Shown here: piece by piece, positions 13,949 to 25,789 of the stretch | How positions within the stretch are numbered: the stretch's first letter is position 1 | Layout: every line of letters begins with the position of its first letter | Source: Lactifluus volemus | Lineage: Eukaryota; Basidiomycota; Agaricomycetes; Russulales; Russulaceae | NCBI GenBank assembly: GCA_022376515.1 | Contig: WTXI01000085.1 | Location: 1 to 64,000, forward strand | Length of the DNA stretch: 64,000 bases | Direction of reading: 5' to 3' | The notes under the pieces: generated by a model | Seen by the model: only the letters and a program-made list of their open reading frames with translations | The model's database searches: none | What the model was told of the DNA's origin: nothing | Program-made: the position numbers and the translations under genes

Positions 13949-14200
13949 ATGGGAAGTTCTTCAACGTCACATTCGTCTGCACCTTTCCTTGAAGAAGATT
14001 ACAACAACAACCCCTTGACGGGTAACGCAATGACCTTGAATGTCCCTGCACGACATGGCAACCCTTCACCATCTTCACCTAATCTTTTCCTTTCACCCCC
14101 GGACCACGCGTTCATGAGGTTCCACCCACGGAACACCTGTAAAATGGAACCCAAAAGGAGAATGTCAGCTAGTGAACGCCCTGATAACGAAAGTAACTGA
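13949..14200 (+). CDS. Hypothetical 83-aa Ser/Asn/Pro-rich protein
   Basis: A single open frame begins MGSSSTSHSSAPFLEEDY and is preceded directly by TTCTTCTTTCTAG, which looks like a 3' splice site, so a 5'-UTR intron is possible. It lies between the divergent start of the velvet gene and the 3' end of DNA polymerase lambda. No domain is recognised and the frame may be fortuitous. Confidence 0.25.
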   Translation: MGSSSTSHSSAPFLEEDYNNNPLTGNAMTLNVPARHGNPSPSSPNLFLSPPDHAFMRFHPRNTCKMEPKRRMSASERPDNESN

Positions 14201-14228
14201 GCGCCGCCTGTTCCCCAGAAGTGGGCGC

Positions 14229-17200
14229 CTACGGCTCGCCAATGGGTGCCACTGGCCCCACTCGCCACATCGCACTATGATAAATAAATAAAAAACATAC
14301 CTAATATCCGAAAGATATCTTCTTCAGTTTCAGATGCGACGATATTCCCTGTCAAAAAAAAAAATTGATGGGGGGGAGGATGAGCCAAAAGCTGCGCCAT
14401 CGGTGCCAATTCAAAAATAACAAAAGAAAAAGTAGAATAAAAATAGCAGGGGTGGGAATGCAGTGCCTGTTTGGGTAGCGATACCCGGTTTTTGATCGCA
14501 ACAGGAACCACCGAAGGGCAGAAGGGAAAAATGCGAAGACCTGGGCGGCCGGATCCCGCTGCGTACGGAAATATCCGCGAGGGCCCGCGCGCCCGGGATA
14601 AGCGCCGTCGATACGTAAGATATCAGATTTCGCTCAAGGTCAGGTCCCTGCCGTTGCTCCCCGCCGTCGAAAAACTCCCAAGATTTGGCTCGGACATCAT
14701 GAGGTCCCGTCAGCTCCTGTCCTTGGTTTGATGACACTCTGTACGACAAAAGCGCTCTATCGCGGAGTGCCCCAAGCTGTCGGTGCCAGGAGAGTGTAGA
14801 GGGACAACAAGGACGTGCTAGTTGGGGCTCGTGTTCGGCATACTCGCCTCGCCTTTGTGCACAATTTTTACACCCCTAACCAATCAAGTTATTACCCGCC
14901 CCCTGACGACGCATGAAGGCAAAGTGGGCGTGATCGTATCAGGGAGGGAAATTGTAGCTCTTCAACCCTTTTCCTTCTCTCCCTGCATGGCACAGCATGA
15001 CTTGATGATGGTGCCATGTGGGTTCCTGTTAATAGATAGCAGGGGCACCTCGCCAGCGCGCCGGCGTGGGTGAAAATATCCGAGGCATGGGGTCGCAACG
15101 TTCCGCCCTAGGCGATGCGATGTCATCTGATAAGATCCCGTGTGCGTGGCGGCGGGTGCTATGAGTTCTTTTATAAAGTATGACGCGAAGCATCAATGAA
15201 GCGCGATACGGTTGGAGGAGCAAGGTATAACCCGTAAGAGGGCCAACGGAGCAAACTGAGATCCGAGGGGAGGTAAGGTTTACTTTGAGCGCCCGAGAAG
15301 GCTGTCAATGACTCGCACGCGGTCACAAGGAACCCGGTCCTCGGAAGAGCAATAATGAAACCTTGAAAGAAACGTTTACCCATTCGCTTGGGCATGCACA
15401 ATTGCCAAGAGAGGACTAACCAAGTCTAACCACGTCGAGCGATGCACGATGCACGATGGGATATTTGAAACGCGTGAAAAGGTGTCACGATAGGCGCTCA
15501 GAAAAGCCTGGTACTCGTCTCGATCATGTGGCTAGGCGGGCGCATCCGGCACTATCAAAGCCTCAGAATCGCCATCCATTGGGTTGCGGCGCAGCCACAG
15601 TCACACAAACCGATCAGCAGACCAAGTGATGACCCTTCTTCACGCAACGCCAGACAAGTCGCATGGGTGACGTTTGGGGGGTGGGGGGGAAGGAACACTA
15701 AAGCACGGCTTCTGGGGAGAAAGAATACGCACCTGTATTCGTCTTGACGGTCCGATCTTCGGTGGATCTGACGACGCCTGCAAAAAGGCCGCGCTGATTG
15801 AGCGAGAAACCCATTTTGTTTGCCTTGAGTCGCATAGATCGGTTAAACTAATAACGAGGGGCACAGAAGTTTTGAAAATCGAAGTTTTAGAAAGTAAAAA
15901 GCAACATCAGCGCTTACGATGTCGTCACCCTAAGTTTTTACGACCAGATCCGCTTGAGCGGGGGAATACTGCAGACTAGTAACGAAGTGACGTACGGTGA
16001 AATAAAGTAAGGCAGCCCCTCGACACTCCCAGGGAATCGCGAGTATGTCTAGGCCGGGGGGTGAAGAAGATTGTCATGGATTCATGGATATGGTTGCCGT
16101 GGCGAGTAATTGTGTAAAAAAAAGAACACACCTATCCGGCGTTGAGTCGTCGGTTGATTGGCCCGGCCCAACTTTGTAGGACGGATGCACAGCCCACGAT
16201 ATGACGCCTCTAGATTCACGGCAGCATCGGGCGACAGCGAAAGGTCTTCCGTGATGATACCCGCCGAGTGCAACGCCGATAGCAACTTTGGAAGGATTCC
16301 TAGCGATGGACCCCCCCGCGTGATTGTACTGTATTGGACGAGCCGTGCGAGAAGCCTTACCGGCATGTGTCCTTCCATCCTTCGGACAGCGTGTAATCAT
16401 GATATCGATGTCGCCACACGTTGCTTTGCCACTGCCATGGTGGGGGGTAGCTGAGTTGGTACTGTATACGATCACGCAAAAGAAATCACATGCGACGGAC
16501 CGGCGATAACTCCCCATGATCTCTATAAACAAGTCGGGGTCTAGAGATAGAGCTGGGTACACGTCACGTCATTTTTTCGGCAAACGATTAAGCCAAACTC
16601 GCCCAACGGGAAGGCTCACCGATGGACTTGATTTCCCCAAATATCTCGCTGGCTTCTTCTCGGGGCATCCTCGCATTGATATCTGAAGCGATGACGATCA
16701 AAAAAAAAAAGCCGTACATCTTATCGGATGTGACGCCCGCGCACCGTCGTAATACTTTAATCCTATTTCTTGAACATGAGAAAGTCCAATGCCGCCCTTT
16801 CGTTGCTTGATGTCTTCAAGCGTACGACAGCCGGCAAGGTACCAAGCGTATGCAGTTGATTGACCTGAATAAAAAGGGAGAAATATGGAGACGACTAATC
16901 CGAGAGCGGAGGACATACCAACGCCATATATTCCCTGGAAGACCTGAATGGCGGCGACGTCTTCGGTTCTTGCAGCCTCGACGCGCCGCAAGGCGCCTGT
17001 ATCGATGATTTCCATGATCTATATGATGTGCGCGACGAGTTGAGCATGAATGACTGAACGCGTGATGAGGTACCTTGAGCGCAGTCTTTTCCCCGACTCC
17101 ATTAAGGGACATGGCCTGCTCGAGCGAAGTTATGCGCTCGCCATATCTTCGCAGCGCAGCGATCGCTAGCACAAGCAAGATAGATTCGCGGGGGGGCAAA

Positions 17201-18866
17201 AGATGCAGACTTTTTTTTTTATTACGAACCTTTGGTGTAGCCAAGTACGCGCCACTTGTCGTCCTGCGTAGGCTTTGCACGATGTATTTCCGCGAGTTCG
17301 CTCAACTAGTGAACCCTATATTTTCAAAAAAAAAACGTTCACGACGAAGAAATTTCTCAACTTTTTCGATCACGTCCTGGTTTAAGCAGGGAAGAGCATT
17401 CGCAGCAGCCGTACCAACTGGATTGTCGCAGGCAAACGCCTGCATATAATGTGAGATTAAGAGGGGTAATTTCATATGGAGCGAGCACCTACTCTCAACT
17501 TTTTACGCGGAGGGCCCTTTGACGGCGAACGAGATCTACGATGACCAGTAGGTCCAGCCTATTTCTCTATTGTCACCAAACGAACGATGTTCAAATTACG
17601 TCCGTACATGATTTTCTCTCCTCTTGTGCATCAGAGGGGATGAGTCCTCCTGCGGATCCTCGTTGCCTCTCGCGCACGACGACTCGCGCGATGAAGCGTC
17701 GGATGGGGCTGCTTGTGGGCTTTGATTTCATATCAGATACATTGATTGATACGAGGTGGGGTAACGACGCTTACGGAGTCTCGTCTCGTCTTTGAACAGC
17801 GGAAATGTCCAGCTTTTGTTTGCCTCTTCCTCTGTCCCTGTCGGTGGTGAGTGCACGACCGGCATCCATACGACTCGGAAAGCAGCATGCATAAACTCAT
17901 AATCCATCTGTTGCCTATCTCTCTCTCCAGCTATAGGCTTTCCCGAGATCACCCAACTCCATTTCACCGTCGGAATCTCTAGCGGGATTTCAGAGAGACG
18001 TTTGAGACCGAGCGCGCGAAGCGTGTGATTCTCGTTCGTCTCCGTCACGATGTGCGTCGCCGTCGTGGCGTCAAACGTCGGTTGCACCGTCCCACCGTGT
18101 TTGTGAATCTGTGTACAAAAAGGGAGTATTTATTACCGACTCGGCTGTGACGAGGAAAAGCGCGCGACGAACGTAGGTCATACACCCTCGCGTCCGAGCT
18201 GACGCGTAGGTAAGATCACCCCCGGTATAAAAAATGACATGATCTTTAAGGTGTTGAGGGGGCTGCTGAATGACCTTGACGGGAGGCGGTTTAGCGGCAC
18301 TCTTCTTCTCTCGACCTTTGCCGCGACTGCTATCAACTGGGAGATCACTGGCAGAAGACTGCAAGGGAGAGGTGACCTGTTCACGCAACCGTCGCGCAAA
18401 CTCGGTAGGGGTGACGAGCTCAGGCTTGACAGCCTTCTTTCCCTTCGTCTTGCTAGTCGTCGCCGACTGCTTCGCCGTTGCCATTACCGATGAAGACTTT
18501 TGCGGAACGACGGAACGAGGAGCGCGGACACCCTTTCGTGAGGTCTGAGTGTTCCCTGGAGTGGTAATAGTACTCGTTTCCTCGACGAACTGCTTAGCGT
18601 CGCGTTTTTTTGTAGCGACAGGAGACACTTCTCAGTGTATTCTTCGATGAGTGAAGTCATGTCCTGGACGGAGGCTGGAGCACCAGGCCTTGTTGCAGAT
18701 AGGGGTTGTTGTTCGGGCCCCTCTTTCGGTTCTAGAGATGAACTGTCGCTGATTTTTGTCAACGTGTGTCATGTTCAAATCGATAGAAAGCACCACAGTA
18801 CCAATCCTCGTCAGGGATGGCCATCCTTGCATCCAACTCTGCATAGAAATCTTCGAGATCAGACAT
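14229..18866 (-). CDS. POLL: DNA polymerase lambda-type family X polymerase
   Basis: Gap-filling polymerase of base-excision repair and non-homologous end joining. In order: start MSDLEDFYAELDARMAI at 18866; a Ser/Lys-rich leader; a BRCT domain (HVIFYTGGDLTYASARTRG, spliced to IHKHGGTVQP, ending PTVKWSWVISGKP); a Ser/Asp-rich linker; the 8-kDa and fingers region (RVLGYTK, AIAALRRYG, SLNGVGEKTALK, VFQGIYGVG, GCRTLEDIK). The palm has GSYRRGKATCGDIDIMI, carrying two catalytic aspartates, and RRIDILAIPWE, carrying the third. Then YFTGDDI, FNRSMRLKANKMGFSLNQRGL and ETEEDIFRIL. The GDDI piece is a 12-nt microexon (15918-15929). The last-but-one intron is about 1.38 kb (15732-14349) where all others are under about 120 nt. 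The last exon, 14251-14229, is short and its acceptor is my best guess. The joining of the two exons near 18630 is also uncertain. Confidence 0.93.
14349..15732 (-). other. Unusually long (1384-nt) intron of DNA polymerase lambda
   Basis: The donor GTGCGT follows codons for VKTN-T and the acceptor TTTTGACAG precedes NIVASETEED. The exons join in frame exactly where the family continues without interruption. The interior holds no recognisable transposase, repeat or gene that I can name, only short frames on both strands, plus G- and C-homopolymer runs. Confidence 0.75.
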
Positions 18867-18928
18867 TTTGGTCAAACATTATATTAACCACATTTGTGTA
18901 CGGGTACACATAACCGGAAATCTCCGAC

Positions 18929-20001
18929 TTAATGCAAAGCTTGATCGGGATAAGCATTTACCCAACTCTCTCTTTTGATCCACGCATTCCAATACGCCTT
19001 TACCTTGTCAGGCAATGGCCCAAACGCATTCTCCAACGCACCGATCCCTTCCTCAGACTTTTCGCTCCCACGACAGACGCGATACGCGCAAGCCATGCAC
19101 CGACGTGGAAATCATCCACCCCGGGACGCGCACCGCCGATGAATGGTCCCACCGTGATGGCACCCGGTAGCGTTTCGACCGCAAAGTCCTTGGTGGAAAC
19201 CCAGAGGTCGGTCGAGCGGGCAAAGTATCCTTGCTTATCTCTGTCGGAAGCTTGACCATTGAGCAACGCTTGGACTTGACTGATGGACGCAATCTTCTGG
19301 TCGTAGAACGTCTTGTGGACTTGCCCCTCGTCGCTCGCAGCATACTTTTTCAAATGACCAAGCCCTGTAGGCGACGTCAATAACGGGACCTCGTGCTCAG
19401 AGAAAGGACGCACGGGTGGTCATGAATACGTTGGCGAACCCGCCGAGACTTTGGCGAGTTCTTCCTCATTTCGCTGAAGCAAATCATATTTCAGTTCAGA
19501 TGGGTCGGATCGACAAACGAAACGTCTTACGGCTGCCACGAACGCAAGTTGGGATCGACCTTTTCAGAGTGCACAGCGGTCGTGATAGAGGTCTTGGGTG
19601 CCACCTCGACCGACGAGATGGACACTAGGTAGTTGATCACGGCGTCGGTACTCGTGAAACTCTTTCCCTCGTGGGTGAGAGTGGGAAGCGTAGCATTTGG
19701 GTTCTGAGGAAAATCGTTCAACAACGATACAGACGACCGAGCGTCACTACTTACAAGCTTGAGGAACTCGGGATCAAAGTTTGCTCCTTCAACTAGGTTG
19801 ACAACTTGTACTCCGCGTCGATACCTAGCTCAACACTATGTGGCATGAATATTAACTCTAATGTTGGGACAAGGAAAACTGACAGGGCGAGGTGGGGAGC
19901 AGCGGCCCAGATGGAGCCGGGGAAAGTGTAGACCACGGGCTGGGGGACAAAAATTAGTGGATGCACGAGTTGAGAGTTGGAGGACAAGACACCTTTGTCA
20001 T
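18929..20001 (-). CDS. Glutathione S-transferase-like protein (two apparent frameshifts)
   Basis: Two-domain GST fold, expected to be cytosolic and to conjugate or reduce substrates with glutathione. A 9-nt first coding exon (20001-19993, Met-Thr-Lys) is spliced to PVVYTFPGSIWAAAPHLAL, the thioredoxin-like N-terminus. Next come VELGIDAEYK, VVNLVEGANFDPEFLKL and NPNATLPTLTHEGKSFTSTD with the cis-proline and S/T-D glutathione-binding pattern. The helical C-terminal half includes GPFIGGARPGVDDFHVGAWL and ends near NAYPDQALH. Frame breaks occur at about 19805 (one G short between EYK and VVN) and at an A4 run (19069-19072, between VVGAK and SEEGIG). Both look like one-base deficits. Class within the GST superfamily is not assigned. 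Confidence 0.8.
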
Positions 20002-20497
20002 TTCTTGCTAATGCCGATCATCTCCTTTGCCCTTTTATACAGTACGTTGAATGAGTGGTCTGTCAGCAAAGTGTGGATCCCGTGATGAGTACTACAGGGG
20101 TGCCGTTGCTGGTTGCTGGTTGCTGTATCCCTTTGACTTTTGACCTGGTCGCGCCGGGGAGGCCGAGAACCTAGACTTTTGAACGTGCATAATTCGCCAA
20201 TTGATCATCGATCTATGAAAGAGGGGCAGGACTCTTGAACGAACTGTTGAAGCCAATACACCACTTACACACCGGTAACCATATACGACACTGGCGGGTA
20301 TAGGATTGCTCAGCTACATCTCATCTGATCACCCTGCCCACCCATCTCCGAGGTCTGTCAGCAAAGTGTGAAGATCCCGTGATGAGTGCAGGGAAGCCGG
20401 AATATGCCTTTGAACGTATGAGGGCAGGACTATTGAACGAGCTGTTGAACGCCAATACGGCAATGATTGCTCAGCCTACAACTGATCCTCATCTGAT

Positions 20498-22003
20498 ATG
20501 TCAGACTCAAGAACAATCTCGCCTCCCGAACACGATCTCAAATCGACCGTCCAATCACTCAAAAATGCTCATCCGACCCTCGGCGTTCCAAAACTTCTAG
20601 CACTCTTGCTGTCCGAAAATCCAACCTGGACCGTGAGCGAAAAACGTTTCCGACGCGTCTTGCAACAACAACAGCAACAAGCCAAAGAGCCACATTCCGT
20701 CCTCTTCGTTTACCCGTCCTCTACCCTCATCCAAGGTCTCGACCTCACAAAGTGGACCACGGCCGTCAAAGTCGAATATTTTGGCAAGCAAAAGGGAAAA
20801 GGGTTGATCGCGAGAGAGCCAATTACCGAAGGTCAAGTCGTATGGAAGGAAGATCCGTTCGTGATCGCGCCCGAATGGTCTCTCTCTTTATCTCTCTCTC
20901 TCTCTTTTATCTGATTATTTTCACAAGGGAAATCTACGATCTGCAAGTCACGTCCCGCGCATGTACCTACTGCACCACTCCGCTACTCACAAACTCGTCC
21001 CTCGTCCTGTGCTGTCCCGCCACTGCCTCCTCCTCCTCGTCTGCAGTACCACCACCACCATCATGCCCGGCCCGATTCTGCAATCGACTCTGTCTCAAAC
21101 GGTCAGACAAGACTCACCCGCTCGTCTGTCCCACTCAAAACCCGGCTAGCGTCCCGCTTCTCGCGTTTGCGAGGAAACACGCCTGGATGGCTCTCCACGC
21201 TCTCACGCAGTCTGCCGCGCGGCTTCTCCTCGCTCATCGACACTCTACCGGTACCAGCAACGACGACGAGGGCGCGCTGCACGACGACTGGAGTGTATAC
21301 AGCGCACTTGCGGAGCTTGGGATGGAGGAGCGTGCGCGAGGAAGCTGGTAAGCCCCTTTACTTGTTCGATGGGGGTCTCTCTTGCCCACACACATACACA
21401 CACCTTCTCTCTCTCAAGGTCAAACGGCGCCGAGCCAGATCGCGAGACTTGGGAGGCTGCACACTCGGCATTCGTACAAGCGTTCGTGTCTCCACCAGAC
21501 GTCGCCTCGCAAAAAAGCTTGCAAAGTTGCTGAAGCGACCTCTCCCAAAGGAGGTTGCAGACGCACTGTTCACGTATGACGGTTTTCTTCACGGGCTCGG
21601 TCGCATGAGTCTCAGTTGCGTGATGAGATCCAAGTCTTTTTGTTATTTTTATTTTATTTGCTGACAATATATGATAGATCTCGAGGCTCATGGGGGATTG
21701 TACACGTTGCATTCGCACCTGAACCATAGTTGCCGTCCTAACATCTCGATACGACACCTCGACCGACGCACTGCACTCTCACGGATCACGGTAGTGGCAA
21801 AACGGGATGTCGCGGTCGGTGAGGAATTATTGGTCACATACGTTGATCCGTCTCTGGGAGTAGGTGAGAGACGGTCTCAGTTGGGGGCATGGGGATTTGG
21901 AGAGTGTCATTGCGAGCGGTGCGTCGAAGAGGAGAAATTGGTTGATACAGAGGCGACCATAGATTTAGAAAGAGAGCTCAAAGCCGGATTGGGTGTCATG
22001 TAG
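20498..22003 (+). CDS. SET5: SET5-type lysine methyltransferase, MYND finger inside SET (one apparent frameshift)
   Basis: Predicted to methylate lysines (yeast Set5 acts on histone H4 tails). Exons 20498-20877, 20938-21347, 21419-21614 and 21678-22003. After a leader there is the SET-N segment GKGLIAREPITEGQVVWKED, then a Cys-rich MYND-type insert (CTYC...CNRLC...HPLVC). The C-terminal SET part carries LNHSCRPN and GEELLVTYVDP, and a post-SET-like CHCERC follows. The frame breaks in exon 3 at a run of six A (21511-21516): the frame reading SPPDVAS stops soon after, while LAKLLKRPLPKEV continues one base off. A seventh A would restore it. Intron 1 is a CT microsatellite. It lies head-to-tail with QCR2 about 100 bp downstream. 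Confidence 0.88.
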
Positions 22004-22104
22004 TAGAATTTTTTTTTAAAGTCAGAACCGTGAGATTCCGAGAGCTGTTGTTGACCAACGAGAAACCTTCATTTCGACTGACTTTTTGACAAAGAGAGAG
22101 ACAA

Positions 22105-23664
22105 ATGCTCAGAGCGACTCGCCTCGTTCGCTCTTCAAAACGTGGTTTTGCAACCGTCGTAGACTCTTCCTCTGGTTTCAAGGTCGCCGCTATCGACAAT
22201 GCACAGCCAACCTCGAGCGTCACCGTGCTACTAAAGGCAGGTAGTCGATATGAGTCCAAACCTGGACTTGCCCACGTACTCTCCAACTTTGCTTTCAAAG
22301 TACGTGCTCCTTCCTTTGCGCCGTTGTTGCAGAGAGAGTAGCAGGCAGGATCATGCATCCCAGACATCCGCGTTGCCGTTGTGACGTATTCGGCACTCGT
22401 ACTTGGTGGCTTACCCTTTTTCTCTCTCTTCAGAGCACCGGAAAGAGGTCTGCGCTTGGCACCGTTCGTGAAGCCGAGCTCTACGGCGGTGTCCTCTCTT
22501 CATCACTCTCCCGTGAGCACCTAGCGCTCACTGCCGAGTTTCTCCGTGGTGATGAGTGCGTGTGTACCCACATTCTCTTGCACATCCCCGCAACTCACAT
22601 AAACCCACAGGACCTATTTCATCGACGTCCTCGCTTCTTTCCTCGCCTCACCAAAATTCACTCGCCATGAGCTTAACGAATATGTGCTTCCCGCGGTCCA
22701 TTCAGAATCCAGCGCCGCCACTCAAGCCGCTCCCACTCACGCTGTTGAGCTTGCCCACTCATTAGCTTTTCGCAATGGTCTCGGCCACACTCTCTACGCA
22801 GATAGCCACGCTACTGGCAGCATTACAGCAGATGATGTGCGGGACTTACACACGCGGGCGGTCAGCAACCCGAGCAACGTAGCCATCCTCGGCACGGGTA
22901 TCTCTACCGAGTCGCTCGCCAAGCACTTTGAGAGCGTGTTTGCCGCTCATCACACAAAGTCCTCGACTACCGCTTCTACGCCTGCTCCCGCGACGACCTA
23001 CCACGGCGGTTCGACCCGCGTTGCGTCCGCACACGGTGGCCCGCAAGCACTTTTCATCGGTTTTGGCAGCACCAAGTCTACTTCCGTTCCCGCTTTGCAT
23101 GCCCTCGCCGCACACCTGAACCCGGTCCCGGCTCTCAAATGGGCTTCGAGTGTCGCACCCTGGGCATCCGCAATCCCCGCCGGTGTCTACGCACGCAGCG
23201 TGCTCCTGCCTTACTCGGACGCAACGCTCATCGGCGTCGTGCTCGAGGGTACAGACGGTGCAGCGCTCAAGGAGGGCGCAAAGGCCGTCGTCGCGGCTTT
23301 CAGGGACGCCGCGGTGCCTGGTAAAGTCGGCGCGGAGGTCCTGGCGCGCGCGGTGGCGAGGGCTAGGTTCCAGCTCGCGGCGGGCGTCGAGGCTCGTGAC
23401 GGGTACGTGGGCGCGTTTGGGCCCGCGGTGCTTAGAGGTGAGAAAACGACGGCGACGGCGACGACTCTCTTGGATGGTGTGCAGGCGGTCAGTGCGGCTA
23501 GTCTTTCTCAGGTACGAGCGACACACATTGTCGTGTCAAGTGGTGATCACACAATTTGTATTTTTTAGGTTGCGGGTGACCTCGTCAAGAGCAAACCTAC
23601 GTACGTCGCGGTTGGAGACTTGCACACGCTGCCGTACGCAGATGAGATTGGGCTCAGCGCATGA
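22105..23664 (+). CDS. QCR2: Cytochrome b-c1 complex subunit 2, mitochondrial
   Basis: Core protein 2 of respiratory complex III, a non-catalytic M16 peptidase-fold subunit of the inner mitochondrial membrane. Exons 22105-22299, 22434-22555, 22611-23511 and 23569-23664 join in frame to 437 aa. The N-terminus MLRATRLVRSSKRGFATV is a typical Arg-rich mitochondrial presequence. Family signatures are TSSVTVLLKAGSRYE, GLAHVLSNFAFKSTGKRS, LYGGVLSSSLSREHLALT, then GLGHTLYAD and ending YVAVGDLHTLPYADEIGL. The zinc-protease HxxEH motif is absent, as expected for this subunit. The start follows the SET5 stop by 101 bp, so promoter and terminator must be very compact. Confidence 0.95.
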
Positions 23665-24583
23665 TGTTGGTTGGGTGATCATGATAACGGGTAGGGAAAG
23701 GACAGACAGGGTTCCAAGTTTTTTTTTTTCGTTAAATTTAACTCTCGTTCTCTTCTCTTCCCCGCGCTATGATAGATCAATCAAAAACCCATTTAGACAT
23801 GTTTTGCACCACAACGTTTTACCAACGCGCGTCTTCTTGGGGCCCAGGGGGGTAAAAAAATAAAAATAAAAGTGGGAAGACCGACTTGTGATAAAGTTTG
23901 TTGTGTGCCTTGATGCGAAGTTCGGGCAAAAAAAGCCACGAAGGAAACCCCTCGTGGCTGGCTTGCTGCGCAACGTGGTCAAGAAGAAGTTGCCACGTAT
24001 TTGTTTTTTCTTTGCTGGTGGTTACAGTCTCAAGTACCTTTTTGGTTCGAGAGAACTTCTTGGCGCGCGCTACGCCGCCACGTCTCCACGTCTCCACCAC
24101 CACCACCACTATCCAACGCCACACAAATGTCCAAAAAGGCCACAAGTTTAATCTCTCCACACAAAAACTGACATAAACCTCGATGGTCAATCAAATCTTA
24201 TCCATCTATCAAATCGGAAGAAATCTATCAAAATTGGTTGGGGACGGTGTTCATCAGGAAGAGCTTGGGGTTTCCCGATATGGGCGGGAAGGGTAAGAGA
24301 AAGAAACAGGTCGCAGAGGAAGAGCGAGAAGGAAGATAGTATATGCAAGTTTTATTGATAGTTTTACAACAAAAAAAAGCGTTACAGAGTATCTTATTCT
24401 TATGTGACGGAGGGGTGGGGTGGAAATGCTACGTTCTACGTACAGAGTTCCCTCCACTGAGATTCAATGTTGGGAGAACGGTGATTAATACAGCCCAGTG
24501 CAAAAAAAAAAAGTTGCCAAGAGGGTGGGGGGTATTTACGGAGAGAGCGGAGAGCCGTGGAATGGCGGAACGGAACCTATGAA
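23665..24583. other. Convergent intergenic region, no gene seen
   Basis: Lies between the 3' ends of QCR2 and NAA30. It is AT-rich with several A/T homopolymers, consistent with two 3' untranslated regions. A near-palindromic hexamer pair around 23935-23960 (GCCACGA / TCGTGGC) could form a small hairpin terminator. No coding exon recognised. Confidence 0.5.
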
Positions 24584-25789
24584 TCACCGGCCCGACACAC
24601 GGTCGTCGTCTTCCTCAGAAGGCCAGACGGTGATCATGCGACAGGCACGTAGGGCGGCGACGCGGCGACGGAGCCGCACGAGTTTCGCCGTGTTTTCTGC
24701 AAAGTCCTCTCCATCCGAAGAGCCTTCGTCGGGGTCATACGAAAAAGGAGAGGACGAGGACGAGGAGGAAGGTGAGGAAGGCGAGGAAGACGGAAGCGAT
24801 TTCCTCTGTGACATCGTCATCGATGTTGTTGTTGTTGCAGCGCCGTCTTTGATGCCGGCACCACCACTGAGCGGGAGCACGAGGCGGAAGGCATCTTTGC
24901 CGTTCAGATAGAAGCGGTGTAGACGCTTCTCTGGGACGAAGCCGAGTGAGGTGTACAAAGCGAGTGCAGGCGCGTTGTCATACTCAGTCTCGAGCGCGAT
25001 CTTGTTTAAGAAAAAAAAACAAAAAGGTAAATCGTCAGCTTTCAAAAGTTGTGAGTTGTTTTAAAGAAGGAAGAAAAGGGGAAATTATGGAATGGAAGGA
25101 GGGGGGTGTGCGAAGGGAAGGGAACGGGGTGGGACGGAGGGGGTGGTGGTGGTGGTGAAAGAGCGGAGGAGAAGGAGGGGTTCGGATCTGAAGCGAGTGG
25201 CAAGTGTGGGGGTTGACACGAGTTTGGGGAGATGGGGTTAGGGGGATGCAACGTGGTGTGGATGGGTTGGCTTACCTCCTGTGCGCCGTTGGCCTGCATG
25301 ACACTGATAGAGTGACGGACGAGCGCAGATGCTATTCGGGTGTCGATGAGTAGGACAAAACAATAAGAGAGAGAGAGAATCGTACCGATACCACGCTTGC
25401 GATAACCCTTGTCAACACTGAGCATAGCTATGTATCCCCGTAGGTGCCGCTCACGATGGGGGGATTGCTTGCATACAATAACTCCTACGGGATGCTGGAC
25501 GCCCTGAGCGTATGCCTATGGGAAAAAAAGACATTTGAGTGCATCGCCAGGGCGGGAAATCAAAAAAGAAAAACAAGTACAAGGAAGGAAAGGTGAGGCC
25601 TGTGGGGAAGGAGATGATGGGTCAGCTGTTGGGATGATCCGGGGAATGCGGGGGAGGGACAAACCATTGGTGAAGGAAATAGCGGTAAGTGTAAACGACG
25701 TAAGGCTCCGATAGCTCGCCTTGGACGAGGGAGATGATGTGGGGGAGCTCATGCTCTCCGCTGTAGGCGCGATAAGTGATGGAATCCAT
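24584..25789 (-). CDS. NAA30: N-alpha-acetyltransferase 30 (NatC catalytic subunit)
   Basis: GNAT enzyme that acetylates nascent N-termini beginning Met plus a hydrophobic residue, acting on ribosomes in the NatC complex. Exons 25789-25665, 25599-25581, 25515-25386, 25331-25276 and 25000-24584 give 248 aa. It starts [18 protein letters not shown] and continues [19 protein letters not shown], as in the family. A 19-nt microexon supplies the conserved WPHLSFL. The acetyl-CoA-binding motif is in [20 protein letters not shown] (R-x-x-G-I/x-G/A pattern), followed by [20 protein letters not shown]. The tail is an Asp/Glu/Ser-rich extension of about 90 residues beyond the GNAT core, longer than usual. 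I chose this ATG because family homology begins there; an in-frame ATG also exists 84 bp upstream. Confidence 0.93.
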
